Assembly: GCA_900553285.1 (NCBI GenBank)
Contig: USCX01000023.1
Span: forward strand, 1 to 15,423
From: an uncultured Prevotella sp.
GTDB lineage: Bacteria; Bacteroidota; Bacteroidia; Bacteroidales; Bacteroidaceae
Reading direction: 5' to 3'
Length of the DNA: 15,423 nucleotides
The position numbers were made by a program, and so were the translations under genes. A model generated the notes under the pieces. The model made no database searches. It saw only the letters and a program-made list of their open reading frames with translations, and had not been told where the DNA came from. This document shows, piece by piece, positions 1 through 7,160 of the stretch (position 1 is the stretch's first letter; the number at the start of each line of letters is the position of its first letter).

Positions 1-57
1 CAGGGACCGCCGCTCACATTTGCACCGCGGAGGCTGAGCCATGACGTACTTTTTTTG

Positions 58-65
58 TACTTTTG
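58..65 (+). promoter_or_regulatory. Bacteroidetes-type -7 box for ffh
   Basis: The sequence TACTTTTG matches the Bacteroidetes -7 consensus TAnnTTTG. It lies 35 bases before the chosen ffh start at 101, which places the transcription start near 71. A clear TTTG -33 partner is not visible at the expected distance. The box supports the start at 101, because the in-frame ATG at 41 would lie upstream of this promoter. Confidence 0.55.
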
Positions 66-100
66 CAGACACATTAATATATAACAGACACAACGCAGAT

Positions 101-1447
101 ATGTTCGATAACCTAAGCGAGAGACTTGAACGGTCTTTCAAAATTCTGAAAGGCGAAGGCCGCATCACCGAAATCAACGTGGCAGAGACCTTGAAAGACG
201 TGCGCCGCGCCCTTTTGGACGCTGACGTAAACTATAAGGTGGCCAAGTCCTTCACCGATGCCGTTAAGGCCAAAGCCTTGGGGCAGAATGTGCTTACGGC
301 GGTAAAGCCCGGACAGCTTCTCGTCAAGATTGTCCATGACGAGCTGGCCCAGCTTATGGGCGGTGAGGCTTCGGAACTCAATCTCAAAGGCCACCCGGCG
401 GTGGTGCTCATGTCCGGTCTTCAAGGGTCGGGCAAGACGACGATGTCAGGGAAGCTCGCCCTTTGGCAGAAAACGAAGAAAAACCGTCGGCCCTTGCTCG
501 GGGCTTGTGATGTTTACCGTCCGGCCGCCATTGAGCAGTTGCGCGTTCTCGGTGAGCAAATCGGCGTACCCGTGTACAGTGAGCCGGACAGCAAGGACCC
601 CGTGGCCATCGCCCAGCACGCCATCAGGGAGGCCAAAGCCAAGGCCTATGACCTCGTCATTGTCGATACGGCCGGTCGCCTTGCCGTGGACGAGCAGATG
701 ATGAACGAAATCGCGGCGATTAAAGCCGGAATCAATCCGGATGAAACCCTCTTTGTGGTCGACTCCATGACCGGACAGGATGCGGTCAACACCGCCAAAG
801 AGTTCAACGACCGTCTTGATTTTGATGGCGTCGTCCTCACCAAACTTGATGGCGATACCCGCGGCGGTGCGGCGCTCTCGATTCGCACGGTAGTCACGAA
901 GCCGATCAAGCTGGTCGGAACGGGCGAAAAGCTTGAGGCTCTTGATGTCTTTCATCCAGACCGCATGGCCGACCGCATTCTCGGCATGGGCGACATCGTG
1001 TCGCTTGTCGAGCGGGCCCAAGAGCAGTTTGACGAAGAAGAAGCCCGCAAACTGCAACGGAAAATCCAGAAGAACCAGTTCGACTTCAACGACTTCCTCA
1101 ATCAGATACAGCAGATCAAGAAGATGGGCAACCTTAAAGACCTTGCGTCCATGATACCCGGTGTGGGCAAGGCTCTGAAAGACGTTGAGATCGACGACAA
1201 CGCTTTCAAAGGCATAGAGGCCATAATCCTGTCGATGACCCCGAAGGAACGGGCTCATCCCGAAATTCTGAATACCAGTCGCCGTAACCGTATAGCCCGC
1301 GGTTCGGGAACCACGGTGCAGGAAGTCAATCGTCTCATCAAGCAGTTCGACCAGACCCGCAAGATGATGAAGATGGTCACGGGCAGCAAGATGGGGCGCA
1401 TGATGAAAGCCATGCCCCAGATGCCCGGAATGCCGAAATTCAAATAA
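101..1447 (+). CDS. ffh: Signal recognition particle GTPase Ffh (SRP54)
   Basis: Ffh binds 4.5S RNA and hydrophobic signal sequences emerging from the ribosome, and delivers ribosomes to the FtsY receptor at the inner membrane. From the start at 101 the protein has 448 residues, normal for the family. It has an N-terminal helical domain, then the G domain with a P-loop GLQGSGKTT (about residue 106), the DVYRPAAIEQL motif, DTAGR (about 189) and TKLDGDTRGG (about 247). A methionine-rich M domain follows, with repeated KMGNL, MIPG and RKMMKMV segments and a Met/Pro-rich tail. The frame runs upstream to an ATG at 41. I reject that start because a promoter box lies at 58-65 and the added residues do not fit the family. 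folD follows after 70 bases on the same strand. No defects are seen. Confidence 0.97.
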   Translation: MFDNLSERLERSFKILKGEGRITEINVAETLKDVRRALLDADVNYKVAKSFTDAVKAKALGQNVLTAVKPGQLLVKIVHDELAQLMGGEASELNLKGHPAVVLMSGLQGSGKTTMSGKLALWQKTKKNRRPLLGACDVYRPAAIEQLRVLGEQIGVPVYSEPDSKDPVAIAQHAIREAKAKAYDLVIVDTAGRLAVDEQMMNEIAAIKAGINPDETLFVVDSMTGQDAVNTAKEFNDRLDFDGVVLTKLDGDTRGGAALSIRTVVTKPIKLVGTGEKLEALDVFHPDRMADRILGMGDIVSLVERAQEQFDEEEARKLQRKIQKNQFDFNDFLNQIQQIKKMGNLKDLASMIPGVGKALKDVEIDDNAFKGIEAIILSMTPKERAHPEILNTSRRNRIARGSGTTVQEVNRLIKQFDQTRKMMKMVTGSKMGRMMKAMPQMPGMPKFK

Positions 1448-1501
1448 AGTTCCGGTCGCTTCGAGGACGACCTTCATGTGTCGCCCGGCCACATTGAAAA
1501 C

Positions 1502-1507
1502 AGGAGG
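1502..1507 (+). promoter_or_regulatory. Strong Shine-Dalgarno AGGAGG before folD
   Basis: A perfect AGGAGG lies 10 bases before the ATG at 1518. Bacteroidetes genes seldom rely on such sites, so it stands out. It decides the folD start, because the in-frame ATG at 1476 lies upstream of it. Confidence 0.6.
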
Positions 1508-1517
1508 TAGAAGAAAT

Positions 1518-2396
1518 ATGCAGCTCATAGACGGAAAGGCCACGGCGGCCGCAATCAAGAAGGAAATAGCCGAAGAAGTAGCAAACATCATGGCTGAGGG
1601 CGGACGGCGGCCTCATCTCGCGGCTGTTCTTGTCGGTCACGATGGCGGCAGCGAAACTTACGTCCGCAATAAAGTCAAGGCATGTGAGGAGTGCGGCTTT
1701 ACTTCCAGTCTTATTCGCTACGAAGACGATGTGACGGAGGAAGAGCTCCTTGCTTGTGTGGAACGTCTTAACCGGGATGCAGATGTTGACGGTTTCATCG
1801 TCCAACTCCCACTACCCGCCCATATCGCGGAGCAGAAAGTCATAGAGGCCATAGACTTCCGCAAGGATGTCGACGGGTTTCATCCCATCAATGTCGGCCG
1901 CATGTCCATAGGACTGCCGGCCTATGTTTCTGCCACGCCAAAGGGCATCTTTGAATTGCTTCGCCGTTATGCTATCCCGACATCAGGGAAAAAATGTGTC
2001 ATTCTCGGGCGTAGCAATATCGTAGGAAAGCCGATGGCCCAACTTATGGTTCAGAAGCAATATGGCGATGCCACGGTGACGGTCTGTCACAGCCACAGTG
2101 CCAACCTGAAAGATGAATGCCGTGCGGCCGACATTCTTATTGCAGCCATAGGCCAGCCCGGTTTTGTTACAGCCGATATGGTCAAGCCCGGCGCGGTCGT
2201 CATCGATGTCGGCACCACGCGCGTTCCCGACGCCACACGGAAGAGTGGCTTCCGGCTCAGTGGCGATGTCCGCTTTGAGGAAGTGAGTCCTAAGTGCAGC
2301 TATATTACACCTGTGCCCGGCGGCGTCGGTCCCATGACCATTTGCATGCTCATGCTTAACACCCTTGCGGCAGCCAAGAAGGAATACTATCGGTAA
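1518..2396 (+). CDS. folD: Bifunctional methylenetetrahydrofolate dehydrogenase / cyclohydrolase FolD
   Basis: FolD interconverts 5,10-methylene-, 5,10-methenyl- and 10-formyl-tetrahydrofolate in the cytosol. It supplies formyl groups for purines and initiator fMet-tRNA. The protein has 292 residues from the start after AGGAGG, close to the usual size. Visible signatures are the active-site segment SETYVRNKVKACEE with the YVxxK tyrosine and lysine (Y48, K52), VQLPLPAHI, DVDGFHPIN, the dinucleotide-binding loop GRSNIVGKPMAQL and the C-terminal PVPGGVGPMT. A small ArsC-like gene follows 44 bases downstream on the same strand, probably in the same transcript. A GGTCG/CGACC hairpin can form in the 70-base gap after ffh, so folD may be partly separated from ffh. 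The whole reading frame is intact. Confidence 0.97.
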   Translation: MQLIDGKATAAAIKKEIAEEVANIMAEGGRRPHLAAVLVGHDGGSETYVRNKVKACEECGFTSSLIRYEDDVTEEELLACVERLNRDADVDGFIVQLPLPAHIAEQKVIEAIDFRKDVDGFHPINVGRMSIGLPAYVSATPKGIFELLRRYAIPTSGKKCVILGRSNIVGKPMAQLMVQKQYGDATVTVCHSHSANLKDECRAADILIAAIGQPGFVTADMVKPGAVVIDVGTTRVPDATRKSGFRLSGDVRFEEVSPKCSYITPVPGGVGPMTICMLMLNTLAAAKKEYYR

Positions 2397-2440
2397 CATG
2401 CAGTCCGCATTATGTCGGGAGAATACATAAAAAAGATCCA

Positions 2441-2800
2441 GTGATGCAGCCAATTGTATATTATCATCCCCGTTGTTCGACCTGTGCCCGGGCCCTTCGC
2501 TGGCTTGACGGGCAGGCCATCGACGTATGTCGTCGGGATCTGCTTAATGAGCCTCCCACCGAGGACGAACTCTCGGAATGGGTTGCCCGAAGCACTCAGC
2601 CGCTTGCTCGTTTTTTCAATACGAGTGGCCGTCTCTATCGGGAACTTAATCTCAAAGCTCGTCTTGTTTCGGCGACGGCCGAAGAAACTCTTCGTATTCT
2701 CGCTTCCGACCCCATGCTTCTGCGCCGTCCTCTCTTAGTGGCCGACGGTGGCGTGTATCCCGGGTTTCGTGAGGCTGAGTGGCTGCAAATTTTGAAGTGA
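2441..2800 (+). CDS. ArsC/Spx/YffB-family thioredoxin-fold protein
   Basis: This 119-residue protein belongs to the arsenate reductase (ArsC)/Spx/YffB superfamily. It shows the N-terminal thioredoxin-like strand and active-site helix YYHPRCSTCARALRWL, with a CxxC pair at residues 12 and 15. It also shows the conserved NTSGRLYRELN segment and a C-terminal RRPLLVADGGVYPGFRE, which matches the RPI/LLV..GF.E signature of the family. The CxxC resembles Spx/MgsR-type proteins rather than the single-cysteine ArsC of resistance plasmids. No ars efflux or ArsR gene lies nearby, so arsenate resistance is not supported; a thiol-redox or unknown housekeeping role is as likely. Two successive ATGs (2441 and 2444) could each be the start. 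It follows folD by 44 bases. Confidence 0.85.
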   Translation: MMQPIVYYHPRCSTCARALRWLDGQAIDVCRRDLLNEPPTEDELSEWVARSTQPLARFFNTSGRLYRELNLKARLVSATAEETLRILASDPMLLRRPLLVADGGVYPGFREAEWLQILK

Positions 2801-2824
2801 CACCTTCGCGGGTGAAAACTTTTC
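2801..2824 (+). terminator. Possible weak terminator after the folD-arsC run
   Basis: CACC (2801-2804) can pair with GGTG (2811-2814) around a TTCGCG loop, and a short TTTT run follows at 2820-2823. The stem is only four pairs, so this is tentative. Its position directly after the ArsC-like stop codon and before the tRNA promoter favours it. Confidence 0.35.
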
Positions 2825-2844
2825 CGTAAAAAACGAGGCAAACA

Positions 2845-2876
2845 TTTGGCTGGACAAAAAATAATCCTTAATTTTG
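2845..2876 (+). promoter_or_regulatory. Bacteroidetes sigma-70-type promoter for tRNA-His
   Basis: TTTG at 2845-2848 is a -33 box. TAATTTTG at 2869-2876 is a -7 box matching TAnnTTTG. The two are separated by 20 bases. The predicted transcription start is near 2882, about 33 bases before the tRNA. This is the clearest two-part promoter in the window. Confidence 0.75.
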
Positions 2877-2914
2877 CACTCGAAATCGGGGATAAAATGG
2901 ATATCCCCAAACAT

Positions 2915-2989
2915 GGTGGCTGTAGTTCAGTTGGTTAGAGCGTCAGATTGTGGTTCTGAATGTCGTGGGTTCGAGTCCCATCTGCCACC
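2915..2989 (+). tRNA. tRNA-His (anticodon GTG)
   Basis: The segment folds as a cloverleaf. The anticodon stem TCAGA/TCTGA is perfect and encloses the loop TTGTGGT, with GTG at 2950-2952. The T arm is GTGGG-TTCGAGT-CCCAT. The histidine-specific extra G at position -1 (2915) faces C73 (2989), the identity element read by histidyl-tRNA synthetase. CCA is not encoded (genomic CCT follows), so it must be added after transcription. In the acceptor stem, U6 (2921) faces U67 (2983), a mismatch inside an otherwise paired stem. The gene sits between its own promoter and a strong terminator, and is the last intact element before the degenerate island. Confidence 0.95.
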
Positions 2990-2995
2990 CCTTAC

Positions 2996-3030
2996 AAAGC
3001 GGAGTTCCCATGGCGGGTTCTCCGCTTTTT
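2996..3030 (+). terminator. Intrinsic terminator of tRNA-His
   Basis: AAAGCGGAG (2996-3004) pairs perfectly with CTCCGCTTT (3020-3028), with an inner CCC/GGG pairing in the loop. The run of T residues at 3026-3030 completes a classic rho-independent terminator just after the tRNA. Confidence 0.85.
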
Positions 3031-3281
3031 GTATGACGTGCCTTTGGGGCTGTCCTATTTGTCATATACTGTGAAGGCCTGTTCTTTTTACGATGAGGAG
3101 CAATCCTCATTGCAGGAGAAAGCTACAATTAACATCGTTCCCAGAGAAGTTTTCCATGATGTTCGCTTGTACGCATAGTGACCATGAAGAGTGGGCTTAT
3201 TGTGTATAAAATGTTTACGAAGAGGCAGAGATTTTGATTTTGTCCCTAAGGATTATTGTGTGTCTGACGCATGAAAGATAA
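3031..3281. other. Intergenic stretch without a recognisable gene
   Basis: About 250 bases, AT-richer than the core genes. Reading frames are short and translate to nothing I recognise. The only structure seen is a 7-bp hairpin, ATGAGGA (3093-3099) / TCCTCAT (3104-3110), closed by a GCAA tetraloop and not followed by a T run. The stretch could hold the eroded 5' end of the methyltransferase pseudogene or its old promoter, but no residues support this. Confidence 0.4.
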
Positions 3282-3869
3282 AGAAAGAATGAGAAGAAAA
3301 CCTATGGCCTTGTTTGGGAGGATAAGGAAAAAGGCGGAGGAGTCGTTAAACGACCAATAGCCTGTGCTTACCGAAGTGAAGCCACATGTACTTGTGGGCA
3401 ACGTTCCCGGCGCTCCAAATCATATTTTGATAGAGGGAGACAATCTCTATGTCCATATGACTCTTGCTTATACGCATGAAGAGAAGATAAACATTATCTC
3501 TGTCGGTCCTCCTTATAACACAGGTATAAGGACTTCATGTGTGACGATTCCTATGTAGACCGAGAGGATGGTTATGGCCATTCAGAATGGCTGTCTTTCG
3601 TGAACCGGAGCTGAGAGTAACCGAACGTTTGTTGGCAGACAAGGGGGTTTTGTTTGTTTCCATTGGAGACACGAATTCGCTCAACTGAAAATCCTTTGCG
3701 ATGAGTTATTTCCCGTGATAGCCATCTTTGGGACAGTGTTGCCGGACGCAGGCTTCGTAAGGGGAACTCGTTGTTCAAAGCATCTCTTGACCCTGTGAGA
3801 GGATGCGTCAATCAGCGTTATTATATCGAAGCGACAAATGGCCCTTTAATTCATAAATTTGTTGGGTAG
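3282..3869 (+). pseudogene. Decayed type III-like adenine DNA methyltransferase (mod fragment)
   Basis: The pieces, read across shifting frames, follow the N-terminal half of type III-like site-specific DNA methyltransferases in the right order. They are: KKTYGLVWEDKEK (from about 3294); KAEESLNDQ then a TAG stop (3358-3360); PVLTEVKP...APNHILIEGDN and the AdoMet/catalytic block PPYNTG (3508-3525); KDFMCDDSYVDREDGY with SEWLSFVNR (3528-3608); LRVTERLLADKGVLFVSI (3611 on); EFAQLKILCDELFP (3673-3714); and RYYIEATNG before a stop at 3867-3869. Catalytic motif IV reads GPPY instead of DPPY. Most joins need only one base restored. The C-terminal half is absent, and the res fragment follows at once. 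Methylation activity is not possible. Identification rests on motif recognition, not a search; the 3714-3869 piece is the least certain. Confidence 0.8.
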
Positions 3870-4843
3870 AATGAAAGTCGGAAAAAGTTGGTGTTTAAGC
3901 TCCGCCAGGTTCAGGAAAAACAGTCATGGCCAGCAGAATGTTGATCGGATTGTTGTGGTAATTGATGAAGAACACATGTTCGGAGGACGTGCAGCTAAAC
4001 AATCCGAAAAAGTATGGGTGAACATCAATCCGAAAGTAGAAATACGCATATTCGCAACGCAGACAACGATGGCTGATTTCATGGTAACAGTATATAGAGA
4101 AGATGTCATCAAAGAGGAAATGATGAAGAATGACATTACGATTAATCCATTGGTAAGTGACCCAAAGAATGGATGAAGTGAAAATGAAGACCTTCTGGAA
4201 TAGACACTGGCAAAGCGCGAAGAAGTAAAAGCCGCTTACGAACGTTTGAGTATCCACATTAATCCTTTGTTGTTGATACAGTTGCCTAATTAAAGTAAGA
4301 TTCAGAAATATCCTGCAAAAAGCCATAGCTCAGTATCTCGAACTGATTACCGGGCGGAAGGCAGAAACAAAGAAACGTACTTTCAAAACCTACTTGTGGA
4401 AAGTTCCCGAATACAGAGAATATAATGAAACGACCCACGTTGAGGTCTTCAATGTGGGTAATCATGCTCTTATGCCATTCGTCCAACTGAAAAATGTTTT
4501 TCAATCTGAGACTCGGTCCGTATCCTTTTTGGAGCGTTATGCCGATAGCATAGTTTGGTGGTACAAGAATGGTGACGAGGGGGAACGACATTATGCGGTT
4601 CCTTATACCAGGCAGAACGGTTCGATAGGCTTAGTCTGTGTGGACTTTGCAATTAGAATGAAGAACGGGCAGATTTTCCTGTTAGATACGAAGAAGGGTG
4701 AGCGTGATGTTGAGATTGTCAATAAGCGTAATGGTCTAATCGATTGCATGACTCAGGCAGACAACGCCTCTATGCATCCGAAAGGAGGAATCATCGTTGA
4801 AGATAACGGATTGTGGAAATATCTATGTCCGGCTAGGGAATGA
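3870..4843 (+). pseudogene. Decayed type III-like restriction helicase/nuclease (res fragments)
   Basis: Pieces of a Res subunit (superfamily 2 helicase plus nuclease domain) appear in order over several frames. Walker A is APPGSGKT followed by VMASRMLIGLL (3899-3958). Almost at once, in another frame, comes VVVIDEEHMFGG (motif II), then IFATQTTMADF, VYREDVIKEEM and NDITINP. Later come LAKREEVKAAYERL and INPLLLIQLPN (ending at 4290). The last piece, open from about 4298 to the stop at 4843, carries the C-terminal region: LWKVPEYREYNETTHVEV, WWYKNGDEGERHYAVPYT, VDFAIRMKNGQIFLLDTKKG (PD-(D/E)xK-like D...DTK) and GGIIVEDNGLWKY. The segments between motifs I and II, and between LIQLPN and the C-terminal domain (motifs IV-VI), are deleted. 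The end seems slightly short. The product cannot be functional. Even the nuclease-like C-terminal piece lacks an evident start context. Confidence 0.8.
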
Positions 4844-4867
4844 GTATCACGTTTCGTCCTCCTTTGT

Positions 4868-4875
4868 TATCTTTG
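4868..4875 (+). promoter_or_regulatory. Possible distal -7 box upstream of the GT2 gene
   Basis: TATCTTTG matches TAnnTTTG, 127 bases before the GT2 start codon. No good -33 box is seen. It may be a second promoter for the downstream operon or a relic of the island. Confidence 0.3.
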
Positions 4876-4934
4876 TGTGAGCACGCATTGTTGTATTTTT
4901 TTAGAGGAAAGTCTTGAAGAAAGGGCGAGGCGGC

Positions 4935-4966
4935 TTCGACTGTATCAGTAAAACTCCGTATTTTTG
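4935..4966 (+). promoter_or_regulatory. Promoter for the GT2-pyrC-plsC operon
   Basis: TATTTTTG at 4959-4966 is a -7 box of the TAnnTTTG type. TTCG at 4935-4938 can serve as a -33 box and lies 20 bases upstream, the same spacing as in the tRNA-His promoter. The predicted start is near 4972, giving a leader of about 30 bases before the ATG at 5002. Confidence 0.6.
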
Positions 4967-5001
4967 CCGTATCTTTTTACGGACAAGAAGCCAACAAGCC
5001 T

Positions 5002-5766
5002 ATGCAGAGCAGTGATAGCGTCGTTATTATTCCGACGTATAACGAAATAGAGAATATAGAGAAAATAATCCGCGCGGTGCTCGGGTTGGAGAATGCGTTT
5101 CACGTGTTGGTGATCGACGACGGTTCGCCCGACGGGACGGCCGACGTCGTGAGGCGTTTGCGTCAGTCCGAATTTGCCGGACGTCTTTTCCTCATAGAGC
5201 GTTCCGGGAAGCAGGGATTAGGCACCGCCTATATCGCCGGATTCAAGTGGGCGATCGGCAAAAAATATGACTACATCTTTGAGATGGATGCCGATTTCAG
5301 TCATGCTCCTTCTGATTTGCCGCGTCTTTATGCCGCTTGTGCGGATGAGGGGTATGATGTGGCCATCGGTTCGCGTTATGTGAGCGGTGTGAATGTGGTT
5401 AACTGGCCCATGGGGCGCGTCTTGATGAGTTATTATGCCTCGAAGTATGTGCGCATGGTTACCGGTATACCCGTCCGCGACACCACTGCCGGCTTCGTTT
5501 GCTACCGTCGTCGTGTGCTCGAAACGATCGACTTGGATGCGGTTCGCTTTAAGGGCTATGCTTTCCAGATCGAAATGAAATTTACGGCCTACAAATGCGG
5601 GTTCAGGATCAAGGAAGTGCCGGTTGTGTTTGTCAACCGTCGCGAAGGTACGAGCAAGATGAACAGCAGCATTTTCGGCGAAGCGGTGTTCGGGGTCATC
5701 CGGCTTCGGATAGACAGCCTGACGAGGCGATACCCCAAAGCCGATGCTGACGCCACGCAGGTTTGA
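5002..5766 (+). CDS. GT2 glycosyltransferase, polyprenol-phosphate mannosyltransferase (DPM1-like)
   Basis: A 254-residue GT-A-fold family 2 glycosyltransferase. It resembles polyprenol monophosphomannose synthases, which move mannose from GDP-mannose to a polyprenyl phosphate on the cytoplasmic face of the membrane. Visible are VVIIPTYNEIENI at the N terminus, VIDDGSPDGT (nucleotide binding), GKQGLGTAYIAGF, EMDADFSHAP (the DxD metal site), the acceptor-site segment DTTAGFVCYRR and KGYAFQIEM, and VNRREGTSKM near the end. There is no C-terminal membrane domain, so it is the short soluble type. It is the first gene of a five-gene run and has its own promoter; pyrC follows after 56 bases. The lipid-linked mannose could feed protein O-glycosylation or surface glycans, which is inference. 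The exact sugar is not proven by sequence. Confidence 0.88.
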   Translation: MQSSDSVVIIPTYNEIENIEKIIRAVLGLENAFHVLVIDDGSPDGTADVVRRLRQSEFAGRLFLIERSGKQGLGTAYIAGFKWAIGKKYDYIFEMDADFSHAPSDLPRLYAACADEGYDVAIGSRYVSGVNVVNWPMGRVLMSYYASKYVRMVTGIPVRDTTAGFVCYRRRVLETIDLDAVRFKGYAFQIEMKFTAYKCGFRIKEVPVVFVNRREGTSKMNSSIFGEAVFGVIRLRIDSLTRRYPKADADATQV

Positions 5767-5822
5767 AAAGCATACAGGTAAAACGTTGCCAGACGAAATT
5801 TCAAAGGAAAAGACAAAAGCTT

Positions 5823-7160
5823 ATGCATCGTAAAATTCACATAAAAAACGCGACATTGGTCAACGAGGGCCGGACGTTTGTCGGGTCGCTTGTCATTGAG
5901 GATGATTGCATCGCCGAAATCGTTGAAGGCGGAGGGACCCCGTCGGCTCCGGCTGACGAAACGATTGACGCTACGGGGTGTTATTTGCTGCCCGGTGTTA
6001 TTGATACACATGTGCACTTTCGCGATCCCGGCCTGACGTATAAGGCAGACTTTGACAGTGAGAGCAGGGCCGCAGCCGCCGGGGGCGTGACGACCTATTT
6101 CGACATGCCCAATACGGTTCCCCAGACGGTGACGCCAGACTGCGTGGAGCAGAAACTGGCTGACGCATATGTGCATAGCCACGTTAATTTCGGTTTTTTC
6201 ATCGGGGCCACCTGCGCCAATGCCTCCGTGTTGAAACATGTCAATCCCCGCCGCGTGTGTGGTATCAAGGTCTTCATGGGGGCCTCAACCGGCGATATGT
6301 TGGTCGATAAGCCTGCCGTGTGGCGTGAAATCTTTGAGAATGCCCGTGTGCCCATCGTGGCTCATTGTGAAGACAGTCATGTCATCGCGAAAAATATGGC
6401 GGATTATACTGAAAAGTACGGTTCAGATCCCGACGTCTGTCATCATCCTTCTATCCGCTCAGAGGAGGCTTGTTATAAGAGCACGTCGCGGGCCGTCCGT
6501 CTGGCGCAGGAGACTGGGGCGCGGCTTCATGTGGCCCATGTTTCGACGGCGCGTGAATTGAAACTCTTCAAGTCCTCTTATGCGCACATTACGGCTGAGG
6601 CGTGCGTGCCCCATCTGATTTTCTGCGATAAGGATTACGCCCGCTTGGGCAGCCGCATAAAATGCAATCCAGCCATCAAAACCGAGGCCGACCGTCAGGC
6701 TTTGCGCGAAGCCTTGATGAACGGGCCGATATCGACCGTGGCCACAGACCACGCGCCGCACTTGTTGCGCGAGAAGCAGGGCGGATGTGTCCGGGCTCTG
6801 TCCGGGATGCCGATGGTGCAGTTTTCCCTGGTGTCCATGTTGGGACTGGTGGATGATGGTGTCTTGACGATAGGGCGCCTCGTTCAGCTGATGTGTCATG
6901 CGCCGGCGACAATTTTCCAGATAGAGAACCGCGGATTCCTCCGCGAGGGGTATAAGGCCGATCTTGTGCTTGTCCGTCCGAAGTCACCTTGGACACTGAC
7001 GCCCAACCGCATTGAGAGCAAATGTGGGTGGAGCCCTCTCGAAGGGCGTACCATGCGATGGAAGGTGGAAAAGACGTTCTGTAACGGATTTATGATTTAC
7101 AACGACGGGAAAATCACCGATGCCAATTATCACGGCATGGCCGTCACTTACGACAGATGA
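5823..7160 (+). CDS. pyrC: Dihydroorotase
   Basis: This zinc amidohydrolase closes N-carbamoyl-L-aspartate to dihydroorotate, the third step of pyrimidine synthesis. From the start at 5823 it has 445 residues. Metal-binding and substrate motifs are in place: DTHVHFRDPGLTYK (H63, H65, R67), RAAAAGGVTTYFDMPNT, GIKVFMGAST, AHCEDSHV, HVAHVSTAREL and VATDHAPH. C-terminal MVQFSL, FLREGYKADLVLV and TFCNG segments are typical of the class I / multifunctional-complex type. The frame extends upstream to 5763, but those 20 residues are basic and not family-like, and an A-rich stretch precedes the ATG at 5823. The stop overlaps the next start by four bases (ATGA), so translation of the next gene is probably coupled. 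The cobalamin-related neighbour has no direct pathway link. Confidence 0.95.
   Translation: MHRKIHIKNATLVNEGRTFVGSLVIEDDCIAEIVEGGGTPSAPADETIDATGCYLLPGVIDTHVHFRDPGLTYKADFDSESRAAAAGGVTTYFDMPNTVPQTVTPDCVEQKLADAYVHSHVNFGFFIGATCANASVLKHVNPRRVCGIKVFMGASTGDMLVDKPAVWREIFENARVPIVAHCEDSHVIAKNMADYTEKYGSDPDVCHHPSIRSEEACYKSTSRAVRLAQETGARLHVAHVSTARELKLFKSSYAHITAEACVPHLIFCDKDYARLGSRIKCNPAIKTEADRQALREALMNGPISTVATDHAPHLLREKQGGCVRALSGMPMVQFSLVSMLGLVDDGVLTIGRLVQLMCHAPATIFQIENRGFLREGYKADLVLVRPKSPWTLTPNRIESKCGWSPLEGRTMRWKVEKTFCNGFMIYNDGKITDANYHGMAVTYDR

Noticed and set aside
41..100. Upstream in-frame start for ffh.
   Set aside because: The -7 promoter box at 58-65 lies after this ATG, and the extra residues do not resemble Ffh N termini.
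446..1591. Long minus-strand open frame opposite ffh (381 codons).
   Set aside because: It is a shadow of the conserved ffh frame with no family-like motifs and no promoter.
3859..4176. The 105-residue frame as an independent small gene.
   Set aside because: Its first part is an out-of-frame reading of the Walker A region, and its rest is the motif II part of the broken res gene.
4844..5001. Possible att-like duplication of the tRNA-His 3' end at the far side of the island.
   Set aside because: No copy of the T-arm/acceptor sequence was found by eye in 3000-5001, and no integrase is present, so site-specific integration is not supported.
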